Source: Lysobacter antibioticus HS124 (GTDB lineage Bacteria; Pseudomonadota; Gammaproteobacteria; Xanthomonadales; Xanthomonadaceae). Taken from it: DNA of 64,000 bases. Location: assembly GCF_000336385.2 (NCBI RefSeq), contig NZ_HG424481.1, positions 30,852 through 94,851 of the forward strand, read 5' to 3'. The notes under the pieces are model-generated. The model searched no databases and was not told where the DNA came from. It saw only the letters and a program-made list of their open reading frames with translations. Position numbers and translations under genes: made by a program. Every line of letters begins with the position of its first letter. Positions within the stretch are counted from its first letter, which is position 1. Below are positions 44,502 through 53,138 of the stretch, piece by piece.

Positions 44502-46082
44502 GTGACCGCTTCTTCGTCCTCCTCCGCTCCCGCCGTTTCGGGCCCGGTCGTCGTCCGCCAGGACGACCTGATCCAGTCCGTCGCCGACGCCCTGCAGTAC
44601 ATCAGCTACTACCACCCGGTCGACTACATCAAGAACCTCGCCGCCGCCTACGAGCGCGAGGAATCGCCCGCGGCCAAGGACGCGATCGCGCAGATCCTGA
44701 TCAACTCGCGCATGTGCGCCGAAGGCCACCGGCCGATCTGCCAGGACACCGGCATCGTCACCGTGTTCCTGGAAATCGGCATGGACGTGCGTTGGGACGG
44801 GGCGACGATGGGCGTGGAGGACATGGTCAACGAAGGCGTGCGCCGCGCCTACAACCATCCCGACAACAAGCTGCGCGCCAGCGTGCTGGCCGATCCGGCC
44901 GGCAAGCGCAGCAACACCCGCGACAACACGCCGGCGGTGGTCAACGTCAAGGTCGTGCCCGGCAACACCGTGGACGTGATCGTCGCCGCCAAGGGCGGCG
45001 GCTCGGAGGCCAAGTCCAAGTTCGCCATGCTCAACCCGTCCGATTCCATCGTCGATTGGGTGCTCAAGACCGTGCCCACCATGGGCGCGGGCTGGTGCCC
45101 GCCGGGCATGCTCGGCATCGGCATCGGCGGCACCGCCGAGAAGGCGATGCTGCTGGCCAAGGAATCGCTGATGGAGCCGATCGACATCACCGACCTGCAG
45201 GCGCGCGGGCCGAGCAATCGCGCCGAAGAGCTGCGCCTGGAGCTGTACGAGAAGGTCAATGCGCTCGGCATCGGCGCACAGGGCCTGGGCGGCCTGACCA
45301 CGGTGCTCGACATCAAGGTCAAGGACTATCCGACCCACGCCGCCAACCTGCCGGTGGCGATGATCCCGAACTGCGCCGCGACCCGCCATGCCCACTTCAC
45401 CCTCGACGGCAGCGGTCCGGTCATGCTCGACCCGCCGTCGCTGGAGGACTGGCCGGAACTGACCTACGACTCGTCCAAGGGCCGTCGCGTCGATCTCGAC
45501 ACGGTCACCGCCGAAGACGTGGCCAACTGGAAGCCGGGCGAAGTGCTGCTGCTCAACGGCAAGCTGCTGACCGGCCGCGATGCCGCGCACAAGCGCATGG
45601 TCGACATGCTCAACAAGGGCGAGCCGCTGCCGGTCGACTTCAAGGGCCGCTTCATCTACTACGTCGGCCCGGTCGATCCGGTTCGCGACGAGGTCGTCGG
45701 CCCGGCCGGCCCGACCACCGCCACGCGCATGGACAAGTTCACCGAACAGGTGCTGGCGCAGACCGGCCTGCTCGGCATGGTCGGCAAGGCCGAGCGCGGC
45801 CCGGCCGCGATCGAGGCGATCCAGAAGCACAAGTCGGTCTATCTGATGGCGGTCGGCGGCGCGGCCTATCTGGTGTCGAAGGCGATCAAGGCCTCGCGCG
45901 TGGTCGGTTTCGCCGACCTGGGCATGGAAGCGATCTACGAATTCACCGTGCAGGACATGCCGGTGACGGTCGCGGTCGACAGCGCCGGCGAGTCGGTGCA
46001 CAAGACCGGGCCGAAGGAATGGCAGGCGCGGATTTCGGGCGGAATGCTCGGCAAGATTCCGGTGGTGGTCGAATCGGCCTGA
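44502..46082 (+). CDS. Class I (Fe-S) fumarate hydratase
   Basis: 526 aa. It converts fumarate to malate in the TCA cycle. The class I fold is shown by the cluster Cys in PICQDTG, GWCPPG and PNCAATRH, KGGGSEAKSK and the C-terminal-half GPTTATRMDKF. It contains fused alpha and beta parts, as in FumA/FumB. The GTG at 44502 is the only reasonable start; the next in-frame ATG is about 70 residues inside the conserved region. No Shine-Dalgarno is visible; a TAGAAT element at 44466 may be the -10. A terminator follows. Confidence 0.93.
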   Translation: MTASSSSSAPAVSGPVVVRQDDLIQSVADALQYISYYHPVDYIKNLAAAYEREESPAAKDAIAQILINSRMCAEGHRPICQDTGIVTVFLEIGMDVRWDGATMGVEDMVNEGVRRAYNHPDNKLRASVLADPAGKRSNTRDNTPAVVNVKVVPGNTVDVIVAAKGGGSEAKSKFAMLNPSDSIVDWVLKTVPTMGAGWCPPGMLGIGIGGTAEKAMLLAKESLMEPIDITDLQARGPSNRAEELRLELYEKVNALGIGAQGLGGLTTVLDIKVKDYPTHAANLPVAMIPNCAATRHAHFTLDGSGPVMLDPPSLEDWPELTYDSSKGRRVDLDTVTAEDVANWKPGEVLLLNGKLLTGRDAAHKRMVDMLNKGEPLPVDFKGRFIYYVGPVDPVRDEVVGPAGPTTATRMDKFTEQVLAQTGLLGMVGKAERGPAAIEAIQKHKSVYLMAVGGAAYLVSKAIKASRVVGFADLGMEAIYEFTVQDMPVTVAVDSAGESVHKTGPKEWQARISGGMLGKIPVVVESA

Positions 46083-46101
46083 TCGGCCGCCGCATCCGCC
46101 T

Positions 46102-46136
46102 GCGAAAACGCCCGGCCTCGCGCCGGGCGTTTTCGC
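46102..46136 (+). terminator. Intrinsic terminator after fumarase
   Basis: GCGAAAACGCCCGGC and GCCGGGCGTTTTCGC form a 15-bp perfect stem with a short loop, 20 bases past the fumarase stop. The A/T flanks of the stem make it suitable in both directions. Confidence 0.9.
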
Positions 46137-46158
46137 ATTGGCGATGCCACTCGCCTCT

Positions 46159-46305
46159 GTAGGAACGGCGCGAGACGCGACAACCGAAGCGGTGCAATAC
46201 CGCGCCTTTTACGAAGCCGTGTCGCGCGTCGAAACCGGCGGTCCCGGCGTCGGTGGCGGCGCTTGCGTACATCGCTCCGGTTGTCGCGGCTTACGCCGCT
46301 CCTAC
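46159..46305. repeat. Pair of inverted REP-like elements (REPIN-like), 147 bp
   Basis: A forward copy (GTAGGAACGGCG, then CGAGACGCGAC, 46159-46181) and a reversed copy (GTCGCGGCTTACG, then CCGCTCCTAC, 46283-46305) flank about 100 bases. Inner flanks AACCGAAGCG and CGCTCCGGTT are also inverted. This occupies almost the whole gap between the fumarase terminator and pldA. Confidence 0.75.
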
Positions 46306-46321
46306 GGAAAAGCGGCGCGGC

Positions 46322-47497
46322 TCAGTACCACTCCAGCAAGGAGATGCCCAGGCCGACGTAAGTGGCGCGATGGTTGTAATCGATCATGCTCTCCCCGTAG
46401 CCGTCGAAGATCTGCAGATGGCCGCGCAGCTGGTTGTGGATCGGGAAGCCCCAGTCGAACTGCAGCGCCCCGTGCGAACGGTCGCCGCCGCGCAGCGAAT
46501 GCCGCGCCATCAGCGAGAACTCGTGGCCGCCGCGGGTATGGACGATGGTCAGGTCGCCGCGGCCGATGTAGTCCTCGATATCCGGATTGTCGTCGTCGTT
46601 GCCGTCCGACAAACGCCACCACGGTCGCGCCACGACCGCCCAGTTGTCGCGGTCCCAGCCGATCTGGCCGATCACCCGGTTCCAACTGCGCGAGAACGGA
46701 TCGGCGCGGCCGTTGGACTGGTGGTTGATGCCGATCCCGGCCATGCGCCCGTTCCAACCGCCGATGCGGTAGTTGTTGCGGAACACCAGCATCACTTCGG
46801 GTTCGTAATTGGTTTCGCGGAACGGGCGCGAATCCTCGCCGTTGTAGACCTGCCAGCGCGAGGACTGGGTGTAGCCCATCCAGATGTCGCCGTTGTCGCC
46901 GAACAGGTTTTCCACCGCCTTGGTCTTGAAGCTGATCTGGAACTTGGCCTCGACGTCCTTGAGCGATTGCGGCTGGGTCACCGTGTTGCGCGGGTTGGGC
47001 GAATGCGGCAGCACGTTGGGCTTGTTGCTCCAGAACGCCGGCAGCAGATACACCGGCTTGTAGGCGCGGAAGTTGAACACGCCGAGCTTGGAGTCCTTGG
47101 CCAGTTCCCAGCGGCTGTCGAGCAGGCCGCCCTTGCCGGCGTTGGCGATCGCGCTGTCGAGCGCTTCTTCGTGACTGAACAGGTCGTTGGCGCCGACCGC
47201 GCGCTTGGCCCGCTCGCCCAGGCCGGGCTTGGGCGCGCCTTCGAGCTGGTCGCCGAGTTCCAGGTTGCGCTGGATCGCCTTGGCTTCCTTGGCGGCGATA
47301 TCGGCCTGGCGCACGCCGGCCGCGCTGCGGCCCAGCGCGCTGTCGTAGCAGCTCAGGCGATCGGCGTCGTTGGCGATCGCCAGACAGGCTTCGGGCGTCG
47401 CCGGTTGCGGCTTGGCCTCCTGCGCGCCGGCCGCGATGGGGGCGATGGCCAGGAGCAGACAGGGCAGCGATCGGGTTCGGGACAGAGCAGAGGTCAT
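46322..47497 (-). CDS. pldA: Outer-membrane phospholipase A (PldA)
   Basis: 391 aa. Signal peptide (MTSALSRTRSLPCLLLAIAPIAAGA) and a 100-residue N-terminal extension precede the 12-strand barrel. OMPLA motifs are clear: YTQSSRWQVYN, ETNYEPEV and GINHQSNGRADPFSRSWNR with catalytic His, Ser and Asn. It hydrolyses phospholipids in the outer membrane when calcium and dimerisation permit and maintains lipid asymmetry. It lies downstream of the DUF456 gene on the same strand, with 131 bases between. Confidence 0.95.
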   Translation of the reverse strand: MTSALSRTRSLPCLLLAIAPIAAGAQEAKPQPATPEACLAIANDADRLSCYDSALGRSAAGVRQADIAAKEAKAIQRNLELGDQLEGAPKPGLGERAKRAVGANDLFSHEEALDSAIANAGKGGLLDSRWELAKDSKLGVFNFRAYKPVYLLPAFWSNKPNVLPHSPNPRNTVTQPQSLKDVEAKFQISFKTKAVENLFGDNGDIWMGYTQSSRWQVYNGEDSRPFRETNYEPEVMLVFRNNYRIGGWNGRMAGIGINHQSNGRADPFSRSWNRVIGQIGWDRDNWAVVARPWWRLSDGNDDDNPDIEDYIGRGDLTIVHTRGGHEFSLMARHSLRGGDRSHGALQFDWGFPIHNQLRGHLQIFDGYGESMIDYNHRATYVGLGISLLEWY

Positions 47498-47628
47498 GGC
47501 GTCGGGTCGGCGTACGGCAAACCGCTGCAGTCTTGCATCGGCGTGCGAACGAGGCGTGAACCGGCCGCGTCGCCGCGGCCGGTCGGTTCAGCAGAACCGG
47601 CGAAGGGCCGGTACCGGCAGGGCGCCGT

Positions 47629-48114
47629 TCAGAAGAACCAGGCCAGGGCGAACAGGCCGACCATGGCGAAGGCCAGGCCGAACTTGAGCACGGTGCCGAC
47701 GATGATGCCGACCCAGGTGCCGATCCCGACCTGGGTGGCCTTGGACAGTTCGCGGGTGTGGATCAGCTCACCGATCAGGGCGCCGACGAAGGGGCCGACG
47801 AAGACCCCGACCAGACCGAAGGCGAGACCGGCGAAGGTGCCGATCACCGAGCCGATCAAGGCCAGCTTGCTGGCGCCGACCCGCTTGGCTCCCATCGCCG
47901 TGGCGAGGAAGTCGATCCCCAGGGACAGCGCGGTCAGCAGGCCCAGGACGACCAGGGTGACCCAGCCGACTTTCTCGAAATCCGAGGCCCAGGCGGCCAG
48001 GGCCATGCCGACGAAGACCAGGGGCAGGCCGGGCAGGGCCGGGAGCACCGTGCCGACGATTCCGATCACCACCAGGACGGCGGCCAATATGTAATAAAGT
48101 GTCTGCAAATCCAT
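47629..48114 (-). CDS. DUF456-family membrane protein
   Basis: 161 aa with about five membrane helices and two inverted hydrophobic halves. Gly-rich motifs VLPALPGLPLVFVGM and GVFVGPFVGALIGELI are diagnostic of DUF456. No biochemical function is known. The ATG at 48114 is preferred to an in-frame start at 48198, as the family begins at the first helix. It diverges from the cold-shock gene. Confidence 0.9.
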   Translation of the reverse strand: MDLQTLYYILAAVLVVIGIVGTVLPALPGLPLVFVGMALAAWASDFEKVGWVTLVVLGLLTALSLGIDFLATAMGAKRVGASKLALIGSVIGTFAGLAFGLVGVFVGPFVGALIGELIHTRELSKATQVGIGTWVGIIVGTVLKFGLAFAMVGLFALAWFF

Positions 48115-48330
48115 GCTTATTCCCTGTCCGGACGGGGTGTCCGGCCGGTTTGCATTTTCACCGATGTCGGGGTACGTTGCGGTCGCTGCGTTTGCCAAGG
48201 GTCACCGTGAATCGTGGCCCGATGCGGTTGATCCGTCGATCCGCTACATCGTTGCACCTCGCTTCCTCCTTGCAACCAGCACGCGAGTCCAGTCGCGTTA
48301 ACAACACCACGTTTCAAGGAGAGAGTAGCG

Positions 48331-48540
48331 ATGTCCGCGAAAGAAACCGGGACCGTCAAGTGGTTCAATGACGCCAAGGGGTTTGGCTTCATCAGCCGTG
48401 AAAACGGCGAGGACGTGTTCGTGCACTTCCGCGCGATCCAGGTCCAGGGCTTCAAGAGCCTGAAGGAAGGCCAGAAGGTCAGCTTCAACGTCGTCCAGGG
48501 CCAGAAAGGCCTGCAGGCCGACGCGGTCGAGCCGATCTGA
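48331..48540 (+). CDS. Cold-shock-domain protein (CspA family)
   Basis: 69 aa, one OB-fold domain. RNP1 KGFGFI and RNP2 VFVHF bind single-stranded RNA or [13 protein letters not shown] is the typical opening. It acts as an RNA chaperone. A strong AAGGAGAG ribosome-binding site precedes the ATG. Upstream, 216 bases separate it from the divergent DUF456 gene, room for a regulated leader, though I see no definite cold-box. Confidence 0.97.
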   Translation: MSAKETGTVKWFNDAKGFGFISRENGEDVFVHFRAIQVQGFKSLKEGQKVSFNVVQGQKGLQADAVEPI

Positions 48541-48594
48541 CGCACCCCCTAAGATCCGTCGCGACGCCGCAGGCGACGCGATCGCATCGGAAAG

Positions 48595-48616
48595 ACCCGG
48601 CCCCGGCCGGGTTTTT
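48595..48616 (+). terminator. Intrinsic terminator after the cold-shock gene
   Basis: ACCCGGCC, loop CC, GGCCGGGT followed by TTTT, 54 bases past the stop. Confidence 0.85.
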
Positions 48617-49494
48617 CTTGTTTTGAAGTTCGATAAACATCACAAAATCGCCGATTGCTTGCGCGATCGTCACGCGAATGTTTCAAAGCGTGCGCGCGAT
48701 CGGTGTAGTTCCGTTTGAAACCAAGACGGTCGTCGCGCTTGAATCGATCCAAGCCCGCAGCGCGATCGCAGGGTAAACCCGCTGGCGACCCGCCCGGATT
48801 CCCTCTTTCGATGGCCCGATGGCGTGCATGCATGCCGCCTGCGTGGGCGGCGCGGCTGAATCCGGCCGGGCTGTGGACGCAGGACGGGCGGCTCGACCGA
48901 ACGGCATGGGCGGTCCGGACGAGCCGGGGGCGCGAAGCCCCCGACCCGCCGACCGCCGCCTCATCGACGGCCGGCGCCTCCGTGCCGGATCGCACGCATC
49001 CGATATCTCGCCTTGTTGCGTGCGTCGCGGCCCTCCTGGCCGCGCCGAGCCCGGTCGACGGCGCGGCGGCCTCGTCTTCCGCCGCGCCCTCCGCCTCCTT
49101 GCCGTTCGCTGCGACTTCCTGCCGCCGGGCCCGATGGTTGCAACGCATCGGTGCGGGCAATGGGGTCGACGGCCTTGGCAGGAATCGGGAATCGGGGACG
49201 GGCGAAGCCTCGGACTTTGAGCCTGGAGTTCGACTCAGGAGGCGGGGAGGCGGACAGGAGCCTATGACCTGGACGGGCAGGCCGATGCGCGCTGCGCAGC
49301 AGGAGACTCGGCGATTCCGGCCCCTGCGCGAGCCGCGGCGCGGAAGACCTGCCGACGTCCGTATGCCGAAGCGCATCCCCGGCCAATGGCCAACGTCGCC
49401 GCCTATCGCCTCCTTTGAAACAACGGGGGCAGGGGGATTTGCGCTTTGCTTCCGATCCGGCCGCCGACGCGCGAACGCGCCGGCGGCGGCGGGC
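48617..49494. other. Gene-free stretch of about 880 bp
   Basis: Between the cold-shock terminator and the stop of the M35 protease gene. Open frames exist on both strands but lack protein-like composition, ribosome-binding sites or recognisable motifs. A short GGAATCGGGAATCGGGG motif occurs at 49181-49197. The first 60 bases after the terminator are AT-richer. It may be an eroded gene or a long regulatory region; I see nothing definite. Confidence 0.55.
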
Positions 49495-50601
49495 TCAGTT
49501 CTGGTACGGCGTGTTCTCGGCGAAATACTCGTGGTTGTCGGCGTTATCGAGCGCCGCATTGGGGTTGGTGGCGGCCAGGTTCTGCGCCGCTCCCTGCCCG
49601 TAAGCGTGATCATCGGTGCCGGCGACGACGGTGAAGTGACTCATTTCGTGGATCAGGGTGCCGGCCTTGGAATCGGTGCCGGTCTGCGGCGCATTCCAGA
49701 ACGCGTTGCAGACGTAGATCTGATACGGCTGATTGGGATACACGTACGCGTAGGCGCTGCTGCTGCAACCGCAGTTGATGGTGATCTGGCCGCTGTTCTG
49801 GTCCATCGCCTGATCGATGGCGACGAAGTGTTGGCGCGCGGTGGCGTAGCGACTGTCGGCGTAGGCGCCGAACCAGCTGGTGTAGCGTGGGCCGACCGAG
49901 CCGCCGTTGAGGTAGCCCTTGGCGTTCTCGGAGTAGCCGCGCGCCGACACCACCGCCTGCCCGGCGGCGCTGATGCGCGAGGTGGTGCAGCCGACGTAGT
50001 TGACGCCGTTGACCACCGCGGTCGGCCCGATCGGCTTCTTCGCCGCCGCCGCGATCTTGCTGCCGCCGAGCTGGTCCAGGCCGTCCACCCACAGGCTCAG
50101 CGGCACGCTCTGCGCGCTCATCGGCAGGCCGTTGTTCTGCCGCAGCATGGCGCGGTCGGACGTCGAGGCATGCTGCAGCGGCGCATTGAAACGCACCACG
50201 TACTGGCCGGTGCGCGAGAGGTCGTAGCCGGCCGACAGGTCGATGGTGCGGCGATAGGTTTCGCCCGGTTGCAGGATCGCGAAATCCTCCGCGCTCGGCA
50301 GGCCGCGCTTGACCAGCGCGCCCTCGTAGGCGACCGGTTTGCCGGCATAGCTGATGTCGAACAGGCGCGCGTCGAACTCGTCCGAAGGCAACTGCCACTT
50401 CGGCAGGCGCACCGCCTTGCGGCCGGTGTTGGTGATGCTGATTTCGACCGCGCCCAGGAAATCGTCGGCGGCGCCGTTCACCGCGACCAGGCCCACGCGC
50501 AGCGGATTGTTCTGGGCCGCGCCCGGGGCGGCGACGGCGGCGGCGATGGCGCCGGTGAGGACGGCGCCGGCGGACACCACGGGCAGGAAGCGAAGTTTCA
50601 T
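49495..50601 (-). CDS. M35-family (deuterolysin/peptidyl-Lys) metalloprotease, secreted
   Basis: 368 aa preproenzyme. Signal peptide (to about residue 29), propeptide to about 190, then a catalytic domain. The zinc motif HEMSH gives H318, E319 and H322; the aspzincin third ligand is in GTDDHAYG (Asp330/331). Tyr/Asn-rich stretches and four Cys (YVGCTTS, INCGCSS, YVCNAF) in the mature region support disulfides. Members cut next to Lys or have deuterolysin-like activity. Lysobacter species are known for such extracellular proteases. The transcript is separated from the upstream gene by a terminator. Confidence 0.93.
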   Translation of the reverse strand: MKLRFLPVVSAGAVLTGAIAAAVAAPGAAQNNPLRVGLVAVNGAADDFLGAVEISITNTGRKAVRLPKWQLPSDEFDARLFDISYAGKPVAYEGALVKRGLPSAEDFAILQPGETYRRTIDLSAGYDLSRTGQYVVRFNAPLQHASTSDRAMLRQNNGLPMSAQSVPLSLWVDGLDQLGGSKIAAAAKKPIGPTAVVNGVNYVGCTTSRISAAGQAVVSARGYSENAKGYLNGGSVGPRYTSWFGAYADSRYATARQHFVAIDQAMDQNSGQITINCGCSSSAYAYVYPNQPYQIYVCNAFWNAPQTGTDSKAGTLIHEMSHFTVVAGTDDHAYGQGAAQNLAATNPNAALDNADNHEYFAENTPYQN

Positions 50602-50808
50602 TGCACGATCTCCTGAGCTTGCGTTGGCTGGTATCGACTTGGGCTCGCCGCGCGGACGCGAGCGACGGCCTGCGTCCGCAGTGCGGACGCGAACGACCGT
50701 AGCGCAACGCGGCGGTCATGGAGACAGCGATAGGTGCGCCAGTTCCGCGCGCAATCGTGACGCGGGTCGGGAACGCGACGCGCGGCGTCGGCGGCGCGGA
50801 CGGCGCGC

Positions 50809-50838
50809 AAAAAAACGGCCCGCGATGCGGGCCGTTTT
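50809..50838 (-). terminator. Intrinsic terminator after the glycine-zipper gene
   Basis: ACGGCCCGC, loop GAT, GCGGGCCGT with a T-run on both strands (A7 before, T5 after). It ends the leftward gene whose stop is at 50896. Confidence 0.9.
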
Positions 50839-50895
50839 TCGCTTCGTTTCGTTACTTTGTTACATCGCCGCCGAGCGCGGCGATGTCGGCACGGC

Positions 50896-51387
50896 TCAGC
50901 GAATGTAGGCGCGGCCGTTGGCGACGCGGACGTAGGTGTTCTCGCGGATTCCGCCGATGTCCTTCTGTGTGACCACGACGGTGCGGCCGTCGTTCATGCG
51001 CACATAGAGGTTGTAGCTCGGCGCGCCGACCCGGTTCTGGATCGCGTTGCCGGCCATCGCGCCGGCGACCGCGCCGGCCACGGTGGCGGTGTTCTTGCGG
51101 CCCTTGCTGTCGGTGTGGTCGTCGGCGATCTCGCGGCCGGCGACGGCGCCGACCAGGCCGCCCAGCACGGCGCCGGTGGCGCGCGGGGCGGTACTGGCGG
51201 GGCTGATCTGTTCGATCCGGGTGACGACGCCGCAGTCGTAGCAGTTGTTCTGGTTGTAGCTCGGCTGCGAGGGCGGCGGATAGCTGTTGTAGCCGCCGCC
51301 ACTGTAGCCCGGCGAGGTCGCGCAGCCGGCGAGCGCCAAGGTGGCCGTCGCGGCCAGGCCCAGCAGTCGGAATTGATTGGTGTTCAT
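50896..51387 (-). CDS. Glycine-zipper 2TM lipoprotein
   Basis: 163 aa. Lipoprotein signal MNTNQFRLLGLAATATLALAGC (lipobox LAGC; shown in part) then a Tyr/Ser/Pro/Gly-rich linker. The glycine-zipper 2TM segment is AVLGGLVGAVAGREIAD plus ATVAGAVAGAMAGNAI. A C-terminal beta domain (YNLYVRMNDGRTVVVTQ) resembles SlyB/OmpA-associated family proteins. Such lipoproteins sit in the outer membrane and respond to envelope stress. Start chosen at the lipoprotein signal; longer frames are Arg-rich. Confidence 0.88.
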   Translation of the reverse strand: MNTNQFRLLGLAATATLALAGCATSPGYSGGGYNSYPPPSQPSYNQNNCYDCGVVTRIEQISPASTAPRATGAVLGGLVGAVAGREIADDHTDSKGRKNTATVAGAVAGAMAGNAIQNRVGAPSYNLYVRMNDGRTVVVTQKDIGGIRENTYVRVANGRAYIR

Positions 51388-51549
51388 TCGAGGCTCCTGC
51401 GCTAGAGGCATGTGGCGGGCATCGCCACGCGCCTGCCACGCTATCCAGCCCTGCGTGAACACGTGTTCAATTTCGCCACCCGTTCGTGCACCGCGCGCGG
51501 CTGCGTTCAGCTCGCGGCGGGGAAGGCGACGAATGCGGTGGGGCGATCG

Positions 51550-51579
51550 CGGCGCCGGCGTCGCGCGACGCCGGCGCCG
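51550..51579. terminator. Strong GC hairpin after the cytochrome c'-like gene
   Basis: CGGCGCCGGCGTCG and CGACGCCGGCGCCG form a 14-bp stem with a two-base loop, 10 bases past the leftward stop at 51590. There is no T-run, so termination is an inference. Confidence 0.5.
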
Positions 51580-51589
51580 TGCCGCGGGC

Positions 51590-52042
51590 TCAGCCGCGGA
51601 AATCCTGGTGGCAGGCCTTGCAGGCTTCGCCGATCTGCTCCGACACGGCGCTGACGCCGGCGCAGTTGAGCGGCGGGCTGGCCAGCGCGCCGTCGAGCGC
51701 CGCACGCATCTTGCTGGCGTGCTGGCCGAAGCGTTGGTCGTCCTTGAGGTCGGGGAAGGCCGGCTCGAGATCGTCGGCCATGGTCCGCAGCGCCTTCATG
51801 TGCGGCAGGGTGTCGGTGGCGGCGCAGCGGTTCTGCTCGACCTTGCTCTTGAGCTGTCCCAGATGCCATTGCTGCACGTGCATGACGCTGTCGGGGAAAT
51901 GATCCTTGCGCTGTTCGAGCGCGCGCACCGCCATGACCGTGGCGACCACGCCGCCGATCAGGCCGATCAGGAACAAGAACAGATATTTCGAACCATTGCC
52001 TTTGCGCTTGGGTGCTGCATCTGTGGGCTGGGTATTGCTCAT
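51590..52042 (-). CDS. Membrane-anchored cytochrome c'-like protein
   Basis: 150 aa. An N-terminal cytoplasmic tail and one membrane helix (residues 20-40, YLFLFLIGLIGGVVATVMAV) precede a four-helix-bundle type periplasmic domain. The heme-binding CKACH motif is at 141-145, near the C-terminus as in cytochrome c'. Two more Cys (73 and 127) may form a disulfide. Family members bind NO or CO, or transfer electrons. Unusual: soluble cytochrome c' is normally fully periplasmic. It diverges from tcdA. Confidence 0.78.
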   Translation of the reverse strand: MSNTQPTDAAPKRKGNGSKYLFLFLIGLIGGVVATVMAVRALEQRKDHFPDSVMHVQQWHLGQLKSKVEQNRCAATDTLPHMKALRTMADDLEPAFPDLKDDQRFGQHASKMRAALDGALASPPLNCAGVSAVSEQIGEACKACHQDFRG

Positions 52043-52228
52043 TGCCTGGCCTCCGTCCAATTGCCCGCGAACATAGCATGGGGGCGTGTGAGGCCGGAGT
52101 CGGCGCGGGGACGGGCCCGCGATCGGTCGATCCGGCCGGCCGGACGGTATGTGCCACGGCCCCGGCAACGCTGCGCCCGCCATCCGCAGCATTCCCTCGC
52201 CGGCGCCGATCGCAGGGCGCCGGCGAAC

Positions 52229-52234
52229 TACAAT
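52229..52234 (+). promoter_or_regulatory. Candidate -10 box of tcdA, leaderless transcript
   Basis: TACAAT ends six bases before the ATG at 52241. If it works as a -10 box, transcription would start at or next to the start codon, giving a leaderless mRNA. No clear -35 is visible. Confidence 0.45.
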
Positions 52235-52240
52235 GCGCGG

Positions 52241-53059
52241 ATGAATGCAGCCATTTCCGAACCCCCTGCCGACGCCGTCTGGCAGGAACGCTTCGCCGGC
52301 GTCGACCGGCTCTACGGCCGCGGCACGGTCGCGCGCCTGCGGCGCTGCCGGGTTGCGGTGGTCGGCATGGGCGGGGTCGGGTCCTGGGCGGTGGAGGCGC
52401 TGGCGCGGACCGGCGTCGGCCACCTGACCCTGATCGATGCCGACGACCTGTGCGTGTCCAACACCAACCGCCAGTTGCCGGCCCTGGAGGGCCAGTACGG
52501 CCGGGCCAAGGTCGAGGCCATGGCCGAGCGCTGCCGCGCGATCAGCCCGGCGATGGAGGTCGAGGCGGTGCAGAGCTTCCTGACCCCGGCCAACCTCGAC
52601 GAACTGCTCGACCGCGGCTTCGACCTGGTACTGGACGCCTGCGACAGTTTCCGCAGCAAGGTCGAGCTGATCGCCTGGTGCCGGCGGCGCAAGCTGCCGG
52701 TGATCGCGGTCGGCTCGGCCGGCGGCCGCACCGACCCGACCCTGGTGCGGGTGCGCGACCTCTCGCGCACCGAGCACGACGCGATGCTGGCGCTGATCCG
52801 CAAGAAGCTGCGCGGCGAATTCAATTTCCCCAAGAACCCGGACCGCTACTTCGGCGTATCGGCGATCTATTCGCTGGAGAACGTGAAGTACCCGCAGCCC
52901 GACGGCACGGTCTGCGGCCTGCGGCCCAAGCTCGACGGCGATGCCGCGCTCAAGCTCGATTGCGGCGCCGGCCTCGGCGCGGCCACGCACATCACCGGGG
53001 TGTTCGCGTTCGCGGCGGTGGGGCGGGCGCTGGAGTTGCTGCTGAAGAAGCAGGCGTGA
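52241..53059 (+). CDS. tcdA: tRNA threonylcarbamoyladenosine dehydratase TcdA
   Basis: 272 aa. E1-like (ThiF/MoeB) fold: GMGGVGSWAVEALARTG binds ATP, DADDLCVSNTNRQ follows, and DACDSFRSKVELI and VGSAGGRTDPT match TcdA/CsdL. It converts t6A at position 37 of tRNAs to the cyclic ct6A form. The C-terminal helix region (THITGVFAFAAVGRALELL) is typical. The ATG at 52241 is supported by the domain start. No sulfurtransferase partner gene is nearby. Confidence 0.94.
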   Translation: MNAAISEPPADAVWQERFAGVDRLYGRGTVARLRRCRVAVVGMGGVGSWAVEALARTGVGHLTLIDADDLCVSNTNRQLPALEGQYGRAKVEAMAERCRAISPAMEVEAVQSFLTPANLDELLDRGFDLVLDACDSFRSKVELIAWCRRRKLPVIAVGSAGGRTDPTLVRVRDLSRTEHDAMLALIRKKLRGEFNFPKNPDRYFGVSAIYSLENVKYPQPDGTVCGLRPKLDGDAALKLDCGAGLGAATHITGVFAFAAVGRALELLLKKQA

Positions 53060-53138
53060 GCGAAGAGGCGTTGAGCGGGCAGGGCGATGTGTTCCGCTCG
53101 CTCCTTGCGCCCCACGTCCGCCCCTGCCTCCTAAGCGG

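Noticed and set aside
48819-49220. Rightward ORF in the gene-free stretch
   Set aside because: Composition is not protein-like, no ribosome-binding site, and no motif.
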